The notes beneath the pieces were generated by a model. It ran no database searches. It saw nothing but the letters and a program-made list of their open reading frames with translations, and was not told where the DNA came from. DNA of 64,000 nucleotides from contig OY728121.1 in NCBI GenBank assembly GCA_963277665.1, forward strand, positions 1,657,862,062 through 1,657,926,061, in the 5' to 3' direction. The position numbers were made by a program, and so were the translations under genes. Below are positions 1 through 11,127 of the stretch, piece after piece; positions within the stretch are counted from its first letter, which is position 1; every line of letters begins with the position of its first letter. Source of the stretch: Viscum album (Eukaryota > Streptophyta > Magnoliopsida > Santalales > Viscaceae).

Positions 1-1840
1 TAATGTTTATATATATATAATATTAATGAAATATTTATCATTATTAAAACATAATATATTATTTATCTTATTAACTTTTTATGCACTAACAAATGATAAC
101 ATCGTTCGTGTGTACATGTAAACTACCACCTCCACGAAGCGATGTGATTCATTTTTCCTCACCACATCACTTGGATGATATATATAATTATATTTAAAAT
201 ATTATATTTATTAAATTATTATCATTCCATAAATATAAAATAATAATTAACTTATTTCCATAATAATCACTAAAAATGGAAACATTACTCATGTGTACGT
301 ACGACATACCGTCTCCATAATTATAATGCAGTTAATTTTTCATGACTATATTTATTGATTGGATTTAAAATAATAATTTATTAATAAGAATGAAAATAAT
401 GTCATGAATATTATTCTAGATATGGTTTAGTAATGACCACTTTGACTATATTGAACATACCTAAGTCATTTTGGACTTATGAATTGAATATCATCAAAAC
501 ATATGATATAAAGTAAAATTATTAAGTAATTGTATATAACAAGGTAATAAGTGATATAAAATGAACAATAAATTTTATAAAGGTTATTAATAATGTATAA
601 AATTAACCTATGTTTATTATTTAGGAAGATAAATAATGTATGTGACTTTTTTGGCCTCAAGGTAATGGACTTTCTTTTAAAAAGTATATTTTGATGTTTC
701 CCTTAAAACTCCATTTTTCTTCTATATCCATATTTCCAAAAAATGTTTTTAAAAATATTTTTCACTATTAACATATAATTTTTTAAATTAATTTTTACCC
801 ATATTTTACTTTTTTAATATGTTTTTTGATATTTTTGGTTTCCAAATGAGGTACTTTGTAACTTTTCTAATAAAAATATGAAAGGGATTTTTTTTAACTT
901 ATACGTCATGAGTGTATTTTCCTTCCATTATGATGAATCCTCAATTATTTTATTTTTAATTTATAATTTTTCATGGTTATTTTCAAATAAAATGGTTTCT
1001 TTATTATGGGTGTAATTTTTATATTTTAAAAGTGATTTTTTAGAAAAAAAGGCATTTTGATATCTGAAAGTGTTTTGTACATGAGTTTAAAAAGGGTTTT
1101 CAATGGTTTTTTTCATGATATGGTCATTGGAAAATATTTATGGAGGGATGATCCCAATAATAGATCATGGTTGATCCCATTATTGATTATATGATGGGTT
1201 CTCCTAGATAACTCTATAATACATTAGGTAGTGATTTTTTTCTATGACGGATTATATTGGAAGTCAATAGTATAGTTATTCCAATTTCCAAGGGTTCTTG
1301 TAAGGGGTCTATGATAATGATTTCCCAACACACCAACAATACTTTTATTTGCTATAAAATTAGTTTTTATGGAAATTTATTTATTTAAAAATTATATATA
1401 AGTATATTTTTAAGGAGAAATGATTTTATTTTTGAATAAAGGTATGTTTTTGAGAAAAGGGTTTTCATGGGTTTTCATGTTTTACTATAGAATAATGGAT
1501 TTATAATTTTATGTAACTTAATGAGATTTTTATGCTCATCCCATACCTTTAAAATATTTTTATAGGTTTTAAGGATGGGTAATAGAAACAATCAATTCAA
1601 GTTGAAAGTTGTGAATATTTTTCATAAAAATAAATCATGTTTTATTTTAAAGGTTTTTAATTATAGAAAAAATGGATACTAATTTAGAAGTTTCCACTTT
1701 ATATAAATATGGTTTTTTTATGTAAGAGTTATTAAATAACTCTTTAAAACTCTAAACCTAAATGATATTTGGGAATCAAGGAATGTTAATTCTAGTTTAA
1801 AGATACTAAATAATGTAATTTTTAGTGCCAGGTCATTATA
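1..1840 (+). repeat. Element D 5' LTR, 3' part only
   Basis: Base 1 aligns with about 40950 in the complete D LTR, and similarity continues to the LTR end at 1840, just before the primer-binding site. Shared landmarks include the 'tactaccacctcc' type module near 120, the 'gcctcaaggtaa' motif near 653, and the 'gatactaaataatg' stretch near 1803. Very AT-rich, with no supportable coding region. Confidence 0.85.
92..330 (+). repeat. Two copies of the shared LTR module in D 5' LTR
   Basis: Copies at about 92-157 and 283-330 carry the pattern gtgtac(g)tac...ctaccacctccacgaagcgatg.gattcat. The same pattern recurs in the LTRs of A and B. See the separate finding on this module. Confidence 0.6.
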
Positions 1841-1854
1841 GTTGGTATCGGATC
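1841..1854 (+). other. Element D primer-binding site
   Basis: The bases gttggtatcggatc directly follow the LTR end. They match the TGGTATCAGAGC complement of the 3' end of initiator tRNA-Met apart from an A-to-G change. Element B has gttggtatcagagg at the identical place. Confidence 0.8.
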
Positions 1855-2337
1855 AGGGTTTAGATAACTTTAGAGGTTAGGATGTTTTTTAAGAATAAGT
1901 TCAAATTCATATATAAACATAATTTTTAGTATGTTAGGGGTATCATAATTATTTTTTATAGACAAAATGAGTTTGATATATCATGAATATGGATATATTA
2001 GTGTTTATCTTCCTTATAAGATGGTATATTATGATTTTACTGATATTCTCATAGTAACTATTTTGGTTTTAGTAAATGGATTGATCTAGTATGTAACAAA
2101 GTAAAAATGTATGTAAAGTAAAATGTGGTGGTTTCCTAAATGATCAATTGAACGAAATTGGATCTATAGTGGGAAATATTGTGGTTATTCTAAATCTACT
2201 ATATGAAGTAATGATTAACAACATGAATGCATGTGAGTTTCCTAATATGAGAAAAATAAAGCCCTATGGAAGTTCTGGTGATAAAAACATAAATTAAATA
2301 CATTAGATGACCTAGGTTTCAAGAATGTGGAATTTAG
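1855..2337 (+). pseudogene. Element D leader and 5' part of gag remnant
   Basis: This is a non-open, AT-rich stretch. By eye it aligns loosely with the leader and mini-gag of element B (27421-28190). Its last bases, caagaatgtggaa (2320-2332), correspond to the start of B's first zinc knuckle (C-G codons). The reading frame is destroyed by stops. The gag is cut here by the insertion of element C and resumes at 37107. Confidence 0.6.
2333..2337. repeat. Target-site duplication of element C, left copy (diverged)
   Basis: Left copy tttag; right copy tgaag at 37107-37111. Only 3 of 5 bases match. Joining gtggaa to tgaagcacc recreates the homologous B sequence gtggaaagaaacacc, which supports this as the true junction with mutations in the left copy. 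Confidence 0.55.
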
Positions 2338-2597
2338 TATCATGAACTGTCGTTTGGGCCCGTGCCGTGACTACTCCAAGCCCGTTTTCCATAGGCCAGG
2401 GGCTAGAGACTAGTACTGAAAGGCATATCCCAGTAATCAGGAAGGAATTTCTTTTAAAACCTGCAACACAAATAGTCTGAAAACACAACAAGGAGTAACC
2501 AGAAGTAACTAATATAGTAAAAAGTGTGGAGAAATCAATGGCCAGTATACAAGCCCAACTGAAAGTTCAAGTACAACTGAAAGGGAAACAACTCTTG
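2338..2597 (-). repeat. Element C 3' LTR, first segment (left of element A)
   Basis: Similar base by base to 22589-22850 in C's other LTR; landmarks are 'ggcatatcccagtaatc' and 'acaacaaggagtaa'. The left terminus reads tatcatgaac against tgtcatgaccc in the other copy. The copy resumes at 14933 after element A. Confidence 0.9.
2593..2597. repeat. Target-site duplication of element A, left copy
   Basis: tcttg here and tcctg at 14928-14932 (4 of 5 bases). The uninterrupted C LTR reads gctcttggatcttcc at 22852-22866, which confirms the join. Confidence 0.75.
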
Positions 2598-4210
2598 TAT
2601 AGTGACCAATACTTTACATACATTGTTAGTACTTCAAAATTGAAGTACACTTATTAAAACATATAACAAAACCATGAAATGACCGTATAGGTATAGTGTA
2701 TTTAGAAACTGGGAAACATAAACAACTGGTTCATAAAGCATCCACATTGTCTCCCATTTATTTCATAATATCAAGAGTCCATTTTGGCATATCATACTTA
2801 ATAACATTCTTCCTGACCTGGGGGAAGAAAACATACAAAAGGGTGAGCTCAAATTCTCAGTAAGGGTAAACAAAAGAAATTTCAATCACATCATATTCAT
2901 AAGAACATAACATTTTGGAAATCTTAACCTGCAAAAGTGATCATAATATTATAACATGAGATAAATCATAGTAGTGAAATTTAATCCCAATAATCATAAC
3001 TTAAAACATGAAACTTTGTGGCATACACACATAATCATAGAGAATCATTTATTATTAGTCAAGACTCATTGCCAAGACTATCTTAGTGGACAAAGTCCAT
3101 TTCTGAACTGAGTTCACTCCTCGTTTCAGTCCTGTTTCACTGAACCAGTTTAACCTACTGTTCCAGCCATGTCTATCTCATGAGATATAAAATCTTCACC
3201 CAATGAATTGGAGGGAGATATAGGTCCCACCCATCTCATAATGATACCATTCTTATGTGTGCCACAAAATCATAAACCATACATCATAGCATAACCCATG
3301 TAATAAAAATGAGATTCTTAAACATCGTGTCATCATAAAACAATTCATATAAGATAAAGGAATTCATAAAAATAATTCCATCACAAAATAATCAAATCAA
3401 TGTATTAATAGGGATATAAAAATAACCCTTTATTATCTTAGATGGAAAATAATTTTGATAAAACACTTGAACTCCATTCTTGAGGAAAATATCATTTCTA
3501 CTTCAAAAACACTTTTCATTTCTTAACATGTCATACAATTCTAAACTAAAAGAAGTTGATTAAAAATAAAACTGAAAAATTGTAAAGTAAGATTCTTGGA
3601 AATAATGTTTTAAAAATCCATTCATGCCGTATAAGTTAAAAAAAACATTCTTCTCGTACTTTTGTCGGAAAAGTCAAAAAGTACCTTGTACGAAAAACGA
3701 AAAAAGATTCCTTTCATATATTTTACTAAAAACTCACCGAAGGGTAAAATTGGATTTAAACAATTGTAGGTGGATGTAAATAATATTACATATTGAGGAA
3801 ACATGGATGTGGATGATAAAATACACCCCATTAAATTCCAAAGTATAAACAATCTCGGATAAAAATGAGATTGTGATATTTACCTTACCTTAGGTCCGAT
3901 TTGCTTCGTAAGTGTCCGAAACTCATGTATAATGATTTAAATAATGTTATTGACTTATTCCAGAATCAAAATCATTGTTATTATATCATATATGGTCATA
4001 TTCTTAGCTTATTATTAGTAATATTTCATTGCTACTTGTTATTCGGGTGTTTATTACTTTTTGTTCTTATGCGTGTTTTGTCTAATAAATTCTTATTCTT
4101 ATTTTTAGGTTATAGATACCTCATTTACAGAATGGTATTAGTGTAATATATATCATATTTATTCACTCAATTCATTTATGTAATTATTATGCAATGAAAA
4201 TCATGTAGAA

Positions 4211-4456
4211 CGAATCGCATCACATCGTGGAGACGGTATTCCGTACGTACGCACGAGCGATGATATCGTTCCCATGATCGTGGAATTGTATTGGAGTGTA
4301 TGTATACTATTTCAAAATCAATATCACTTTACAATAATCATATATATTCATTCTTTACACCATTATACCCATCCAAGTAAGGTGGTGGTGGAAAATAGAT
4401 TACACCACGGCGTGTAGACGGTATTCCGTACATACGCACGCACAATGATTTCGTTT
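4211..4456 (-). repeat. Two copies of the shared LTR module in A 3' LTR
   Basis: Copies at 4211-4270 and 4391-4456 contain 'gacggtattccgtacgtacg' or close to it. On the minus strand this reads CGTACGTACGGAATACCGTC, followed by tccacgatgtgatgcgattc. It corresponds to the modules in elements B and D. Confidence 0.7.
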
Positions 4457-4783
4457 TCTGTAGGATGGATAGATAGTAAAATAGGGTTGTTTAATACTTA
4501 TAATAACATATCATTATATGAGTGATACTGATGTTATTAATTCATAATTAAACAACTATAGAAGAAGAAGTGGAAGAAGAAATAAAGTTAAAAGAATCGG
4601 TAACAGACATTACCTCTTCTTTGAAGCGCCTCTTTGAGACCTCCTTTTAGGGCACTAAAATTGGTCTTTGAAGAAGACCAGGACCTCTAGGATGTTTCTA
4701 GGGAAGTGGAGAGGAGAAATTGGTAGGGTTTGGCCGAGCTTGAAGGCTCAAAGTTGTGTGAGGAAGAGAGGGAGGAGGTTCCC

Positions 4784-4790
4784 TTTTATA
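4784..4790 (-). promoter_or_regulatory. Candidate TATA box of element A LTR (3' copy)
   Basis: TATAAAA on the minus strand, just before a purine/pyrimidine-biased stretch rich in ctcc/cttcc. The same arrangement occurs in the LTRs of B (24864) and D (40516). Transcription would run leftward. No start site can be read directly. Confidence 0.5.
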
Positions 4791-6396
4791 TGGGAGGAGA
4801 GGGGCACCTTTGGAAAAACAAAAAATATTATTTTATTATAAATCCATATTCGGTTTTAAATAGATCAAAATTGATTTATTTCAAAGATAAGGTGTGTATG
4901 GGTCTAAATAATCTCATCCAATAGAATTTGGAAATGTTTAGTTTACTATTTTAACCTTATCATTTAGATTTAATTTTAAGTTAGATAATTTAACTTTTAC
5001 CGTGTCTTTTTGTTTTCTTACACTATAAGGCTAATAAACTTACCATAAGAAGACAAACGAACCCTAAGTTGTTTATTATTAATATATATAACCTTATCTA
5101 AGTCATTTGGCCGAACCATAGATTTTTAGGAATAAAATAACAATTAATAATATAATATTTATTTAAAAACTATTTTATGTCAATTTTGACACTATTTGGT
5201 AATTAGTTTTTGTGAAAATCATAACAGAAATATTAGTTCGAACAAAGTTTATTAAATCAATAATAACATGTCATATTAACCTATAAAATTATTTTAATTC
5301 ATAAAAAGTTTCAAATTACATTTATTTGGGTATTTATAACATTAATTATGTCAATATTTCATTAATACTATAATTACTGCATCATCATTGTGTCATAAAT
5401 AAATTAAATTATTTAAAGTCTAAAAATTACAAATAAAATACCATTATGTAGTAAATATTTTTATATTTCTAATGAATATTTATAGTTTATTTTATCTTAT
5501 GTATAACCCTATATTAAAAATTATTTACTTATTAAACTTTGATTTTAACTATTTTAACCCTTCTTTAAATAAATTAATATTAAATGTCCTAATCTAATCC
5601 AAGTGGGACTAAATGGTCATATTTTATTCCTAAGGTTGTTTTTGGTCGAATTAAACTTATCCAATAGAATTAGGACATGTGTTAGGGTAATAATAATATC
5701 ATTTTTACCTTTAATTACCCTATTTACTTTTAACCTTGGTAAATAAAAGTAAAAAGTTACTATTCACAAAAATTATTTTTATCTCATTGAACCACATTTT
5801 ACTAACTGACATCAACTGTGTCTCTCGGATTTTTGAAATTCCACTCACAGAAGCGGTAAAATTAAGTTTTATGTAAATTTGAAAATTCTTCTAGGAGGTG
5901 GGTAAAAGATGGTGAAAAGTTCAATAAAATTATTATAAAATGACTCCAATGAATTGCATTGAACTTATATAGGTATTATGTATCAATTTTGGCCTAAAAT
6001 AAATTTAAATAAATAATTATTTAAATAAAAAGTCGGTTTTTAAATAGTAAGCCAGTGTTTTCACTATTCATCAAAAATTTAAAGTTTCTGGAAAAATACC
6101 AAAATTTCACCCTAGGCTAATTTTGATATTCCGAATCCAAAAACAAAGTCCATTTTGAGAAATAAAATTTAAAAAATTTCAAAAAGTGGTTATTACTATT
6201 CATAACGGCTAGTTTTAATAATATTTTAATAGCATATCGTTGTTTAGTGAAACTCGGTATTGCATACGACGCAAGCTATCAAGGAAGGTCGCGATTGCAT
6301 GTAAAGCAATCCAAGCTAGTGTTGTGTGTAGTGAAATATTCCTTTGATGATTTATATAAAAACAAAAAAATTCTCATAAAAGTCTCGGGTGTTACA

Positions 6397-6410
6397 TTCT
6401 ACCCCCCTTA
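6397..6410 (-). other. Element A polypurine tract and pol stop
   Basis: The minus strand reads TAAGGGGGGTAGAA directly before the LTR start TGTAACACCC. The TAA (6410-6408) is the stop that closes the chromodomain frame, so pol ends right at the polypurine tract, as expected for plus-strand priming. Confidence 0.85.
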
Positions 6411-6570
6411 AAATGAATTTTGCCCTCGAAATTTGTCACTTGTAACAAAAAGATGAGGATACCTCTCCCTCATAATATCCTCAAGCTCCCATGTAGCTTC
6501 TTCTAATTTATGGTTCCTACATAATACTTTCACCAAGCGAGTGGTCTTGTTCTGTATGACTTATTTCACT
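6408..6570 (-). pseudogene. pol: Element A pol: C-terminal chromodomain
   Basis: After a frameshift near 6555 the minus strand reads on in another frame through [20 protein letters not shown] and IMRERYPHLF to the TAA at 6408. The VLWxxH...EEATWE pattern is the conserved core of plant chromovirus chromodomains, which in this family are thought to tether integrase to chromatin marks. The preceding integrase tail (PIEILDRSE) is continuous with it in sequence but sits in a different frame, so the protein is broken here. Confidence 0.8.
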
Positions 6571-7800
6571 ACGATCGAGAATCTCTATTGGCTGTTCTTC
6601 ATAAGAAAGATCTTGTTCCAGCGGTACAACTTCTGAGCTGAGTACATGTGAAGGATCAGGTATGTACTTTCTCAGGAGAGATACGTGGAACACATCGTAA
6701 ACTTGAGAGAGATTTGGTGGAAGTGCCAATCGGTAAGCTACCTTCCCAACACGATCCAGTATTTCGAAAGGACCGATATACCTAGGGCTCAGCTTTCCCT
6801 TCTTTCCAAATCTGATTACTCTCTTCTAAGGAGATATTCGTAAGAACACTTTATCACCCACTTCAAAATCTAAGTCTTTTCTTCGGTTGTCGGCATAATT
6901 TTTTTGTCGACTCTAAGCTGCTCTTATGTGTTGTTAAATAGATCGGACCTTTTCTGCCATCTCATCTACAAGATTAGGTCCTAATAGCTTTCTTTCCCCA
7001 ACTTCATCCCATCAAGTTGGAGATCTACATTTCTTTCCATAGAGAGCTTCATAAGAAGCCATCTGAATATTGGAGTGAAAGCTATTATTATAAGAAAATT
7101 CCACCAAAGGTAGGTGTTGATCCTAACCACCTTTTAAATCCATAGAGCAAGCTCTCAACATATCTTCTAGAGTTTGAATTGTCCTCTCAGACTGACCATA
7201 TGTCTGAGGATGATAAGCAGTGCTGAAACTCAACTCTGTATCCAGAGTATGCTGAAGACTTCGCCAGAAATTTGAGGTAAACCTCGGATCCTGATCAGAT
7301 ATAATAGAAAGTGGTACTCCATGTAATCTTACCACTTCCTTTACATATATCCTGGCAATCTGATCCAGAGAGAAATCCTTTCTAATAGCAATGAAGTGTG
7401 CAGACTTTGTAAGATGATCAACTATGAACCCAAGAGCATTATTACATTTCGATGTTTTAGGAAGTCCTGTGACATAGTCCATAGTGATGTTTTCCCATTT
7501 CCATTCTGGTATGGGTAATGGTTGTAACATCCCCTTAGACTTCTGTCTCTCAGCTTTAACTTACTGACAAACCAAGCATCGAGAGACATATTCAGCAACA
7601 TCTCTTTTCATGCCATCCCACCAGAAGTACTCTTTCAGGTCCCTATACATCTTCGTTCTTCTAGGATGAATAGATAATGAAGAACTATGAGCCTCATCCA
7701 GCATCTCCTTCTTTAATTTAGGAATGGGAGGAACAAAACCCGATTCCTGAACTTTATTATCCCATCACAATCAAGGTTGAATTCAGGAACATTTATCACC
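6571..7800 (-). pseudogene. pol: Element A pol: integrase
   Basis: The order on the minus strand is an HHCC zinc-finger end (SRCLVCQ near 7570, followed by a TAA), then the catalytic core from about 7530. The core has D in ITMDYVTGLPK, D in IISDQDPRFTS and E in GQSERTIQTLEDM, so the D,D,E triad is present. The C-terminal part includes the [20 protein letters not shown] region near 6740-6770, and [20 protein letters not shown] follows. Stops occur after DLKGG (7123) and within the linker, so it cannot be made as one protein. This enzyme would insert the cDNA copy into the genome. Confidence 0.88.
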
Positions 7801-7842
7801 TTCTTTTGTAACTCTACATCTTCTTTCTGTTCCTCTTTAATC

Positions 7843-8567
7843 TTAACATGTATAGATGGTTGAACATTCATTTGAGAAAGATACTATTTCCCCTTTTATT
7901 ATAATTCCAAGATCCATCCTTTGTAAAACCATAAATATTGGATCTTTTGTGATCCCCATCATGGATAAACTGGCATGGTCTTGTCGACTTAATGCATCTG
8001 CCACCTTGTTTGCTTTCCCATGTTGGTAATGAATTGAGCAGTCGTAATCCTTAATCAGCTCCAACCATCTTCTTTGGCGCATATTCAGCTCCTTTTGTGT
8101 GAAAATATACTTTAAAATTTTTTGATCAGTATAAATGTCACACCTTTATCTATAAATATAATGCCTCCAAATCTTTAATGCAAAGATTACAGTAGCTAAA
8201 TCCAAATCATGAGTTGGGTAATTTTGCTCATGGATTTTCAATTGTTGTGAGGCATAAGCTATCACCATATAATTTTGTAAAAGAACACACCCCAATCCCT
8301 TCTTGGATGCATCACTGTAGATCACAAACCTTTCTCCACTACAAGGTAGTGTGAGCATAGGTGCACTGGATAACCTTATTTTCAACTCCTTGAAATTCTC
8401 TTCACATTCCTCTGTCCAAACAAACTTAACTCCTTTCCGAGTCAACTTGGTGAGTGGATTAGATAATCATGAAAAATATTTCACAAAACGTCGATAATAT
8501 CCAGCCAAACCAAGAAAAATTCGGATCTCAGTTACTGTTGTTGGTCTCGACCATCTTTTAATAACCT
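7843..8567 (-). pseudogene. pol: Element A pol: RT connection and RNase H
   Basis: The minus-strand frame shared by 8445-8146 and 8082-7843 carries the RNase H start [18 protein letters not shown] (first catalytic Asp present), then [20 protein letters not shown] with the conserved acidic residue. It ends with the [18 protein letters not shown] motif, the usual Gypsy RNase H terminus. A stop at 8146 interrupts it, and a frameshift near 8578 separates it from RT. It would degrade the RNA strand during reverse transcription. Confidence 0.88.
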
Positions 8568-9400
8568 CTATTTTTGCTGGATCCACAGATATCCCCTTTT
8601 TGAGATTATGTGACCCAAAAATGAAACTTTTTGAAGACAAAATTCACACTTGGTAAATTTGGCATAAAGCTTCTCCTTTCTCAGGGTCTTAAATATAATT
8701 CTCAAGTGATCTTCATGTTCTTCCTTGCTCTTTGAATATACAAGAATATCGTCTATAAAGACTACAAAAAATTGATCAAGATAGTCTCTAAAGACTCTAT
8801 TCACCAGATCCATGAATATAGAAGGGGAATTAGTAAGACCAAATGGCATCACTATAAATTCATAGTGTCCATACCTTGTACGGAAATCCGTCTTTGGTAT
8901 ATCCTCCCTTTTGACCCTTAATTAATGATACCATGAACGAAGATCAATCTTGGAAAAGTATTGAGCTCCGTGTAGTTGGTCAAATAGGTCATCAATGCGT
9001 GGGAGAGGATATTTGTTCTTGATAGTGATATTCTTATGTTATCAATAATCAATGCAGAGTCTCATTGATCTATCTTTCTTCTTAACAAACAGAACAGGTG
9101 CTCCCCAAGGTGAGACACTAGAGCGTATGAACCCCTTATCAAGATTCTCCTGGAGTTGCTTCTTCAATTCCTGCAACTCAATTGGGGCCATTCTATAAGG
9201 TGTCTTTGAAATAGTCAAAGCACCCGGTACGAGTTCGATTGAAAACTCAACTTCACGATTTGGTGGAAGACCCGACAATTCCTCTGGAAAGACATCGTCA
9301 AACTCTCGTACAATGGGTGTATTCTTAATCATGAGTTTCTCACCAACCATTTGAGATAAATAACCTTTATTTAGTGGAATCAAGACCCATAAGATGGAAG
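8568..9400 (-). pseudogene. pol: Element A pol: reverse transcriptase
   Basis: Starting in [16 protein letters not shown], the minus strand reads the usual Gypsy RT blocks: [34 protein letters not shown], then LCIDY followed by stops near 9041. After a gap comes [20 protein letters not shown], then [13 protein letters not shown] with both catalytic aspartates (codons 8753-8748), and FLGHIIS. A frameshift near 8578 ends the frame. The catalytic centre is unaltered, unlike in C and E. Confidence 0.9.
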
Positions 9401-10137
9401 AAATTTCCACTGGAAGGTTATGTTCATCCTTGCATCGATAGACGATCAAACATTGATATGGAATATGAAATGTGACTTCCCTTCTTTGGCAATTGATATG
9501 CGCTCTATATAGAGAAAGCCAATCCATGCCAAGAATCAAATCAAATTCCACTATAGGGAGGATCACAAGATTTGTAGGAAGCACTTCCCTACAAACTTAA
9601 ATCAGAGAATAATTATAAACTTTTTATGCGACTGTTGTGCCATTAGGGGTTGTCACAGCTAACTCAACATCGAATTGTTGAGGTAATACGGTGATACCCT
9701 TAAAAAATTCTTCAGAAATAAAGGAGTGGGTGGATCCAGAATCAAATAAAACATTTTCTAATTTAGAGTGGATGGTAAGTGTACCTTCCACCACTTCGTT
9801 ATCGTACTCCACATCACTGATAGAAATTGCATGTGAATTTCCTTTGCCTTTAGCCTTAAGAGTTTGTTGACGTCGACCATCATCATCAAACCTTGGATTT
9901 GGGCATTGATTAGAATAATGCCCAATCTCCTTGCACTTGAAACATTGAAGTGTAGTAGGTTCATTCTGTGTATCCCTTCCTTTGTTTGCATCATTAGACA
10001 TCTTCTTCCCATCATTGTGGCATTCAAATGCCTAATGACCTTACTTTCCACATTTGAAACATTTACTTGTCCCTTTAAGACAACTCCCTCCATGTTTCTT
10101 TCCACACTTTGAGCATAAGAGAAAACTCATCTTTTTT
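9401..10137 (-). pseudogene. Element A gag zinc knuckles and pol protease
   Basis: Minus strand. The first knuckle is CSKCGKKHGGSC; the second starts CFKCGK but has two in-frame stops; the third, CFKCKEIGHYSNQC, is intact (CX2CX4HX4C). The frame open from 10001 to 9624 then carries the aspartic protease active site FDSGSTHSFIS (Asp codon at about 9743). The next frame block has the family-typical LILGMDWL (near 9530). A stop lies between these blocks near 9600. Zinc knuckles bind element RNA; the protease would cut Gag-Pol. Confidence 0.87.
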
Positions 10138-10905
10138 TCAGTGTTCTCTTCCTTTGAATCCCATTTTCCTCTTCTTATCAAACCCATATGACTGATGGGT
10201 TACTCCAATATCCATCTCAACTTTGAGAGCACATCGAACGATTTCCTCATAGCTATTGAAGTCCCTTATGGATAACGCCCGTCGAAGACTTGGTTTTAAG
10301 CCACTAAAGAATTGATCGATCTTACTCTCAGGTTGGATAATAATACCAGAAGCATACCTTGCAAGTCTTGTAAAATTTGCTTCATAGGTACCAGCAGATT
10401 CATCATCCATTTTCTTTAGTTCAAGAAACTCCTTCTCCATCTTTGTTCGGAGAATACGAGGGAAGTACTTATTGAAAAATAAGTTATTGAACTCATCCCA
10501 TTATATGGACTCAATTTCATCTCTTGGGCTTGTATTCTTAATAAGATTACACCATTGATCAACATCACCTTCCAAATGATACACTGGTAAGATGACTTTA
10601 TCATGTTTAGAACATTGAAGAACTGAAAATATCTTTTCAGTAGTACTGATCCATTATTCAGCAACTAATGGATCAGTAGACCTGTTGAATGAATGTGGAC
10701 GCTGTCTCATGAAGGATTCAACCGAATGTTGCTCCTTCCTTTGCTCGTTTGGAAGTCCTGCATGATTCATAGCTTGAGAAAGTTGTGTGAGCATGGCTAT
10801 AAGATTTTTCATTCCTACTCCCATAACGTTTGGTTTCTCAGGGGGGCAATCACTGCATTGCCCATCACATTCCGCATTAACACGGTTCCTTCGTGTTCCA
10901 GCCAT
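10138..10905 (-). pseudogene. gag: Element A gag: N-terminus and capsid domain
   Basis: It begins with ATG at 10905 (MAGTRRNRVN), about 210 bp inside the primer-binding site, and continues in one frame to 10138. The later half (SAGTYEANFTRLARYA, QFFSGLKPSLRRAL, FNSYEEIVRCALKVE) is the classic Gypsy Retrotrans_gag pattern. Two in-frame stops (near 10654 and 10502) break it, and the zinc knuckles that follow are in a different frame. Gag would form the virus-like particle in the cytoplasm. Confidence 0.85.
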
Positions 10906-11113
10906 TGACTAAAACCAAGAAGAATAGTGTGAGCAACACTAATTATAATAGAAAAACCACATAATCAAGAATAAAATTTCACACTTAAGGTCTTATCCTA
11001 GGTTATTCATGGCCATTTATAAAACACTAAGATTGTGTTCTATGCTTAGACTTATCCTTAGGATTCTTACTAAGGCTTTCACATCCTAGTTTCCAAAGGT
11101 TGACTATACCTTT
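10906..11113 (-). other. Element A leader between primer site and gag start
   Basis: An untranslated leader of about 200 bp. No gene or clear structure seen. Confidence 0.6.
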
Positions 11114-11127
11114 CCTCTGATACCAAC
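11114..11127 (-). other. Element A primer-binding site
   Basis: The minus strand reads GTTGGTATCAGAGG directly after the 5' LTR. It is identical to element B's site and matches the initiator tRNA-Met 3' end complement (TGGTATCAGAG). Confidence 0.92.

Larger units (their letters stand above)
2598..6396 (-). repeat. Element A 3' LTR
   Basis: On the minus strand it begins TGTAACACCC (6396 leftward) and ends near ...ATA. It pairs with 11128-14927 over the whole length. No real gene is inside. Short open frames such as those near 3.6-4.1 kb and 12.2 kb recur only because the LTR is duplicated. Confidence 0.93.

Noticed and set aside
3622..3852. 76-codon open frame repeated at 12152-12382
   Set aside because: It exists twice only because both copies are in the LTRs of element A; no domain and AT-rich random composition.
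6408..10905. Integrated pararetrovirus (Caulimoviridae) sequence
   Set aside because: A DDE integrase and chromodomain follow RNase H, and the coding region is flanked by paired LTRs with target duplications; these are Ty3/Gypsy features.
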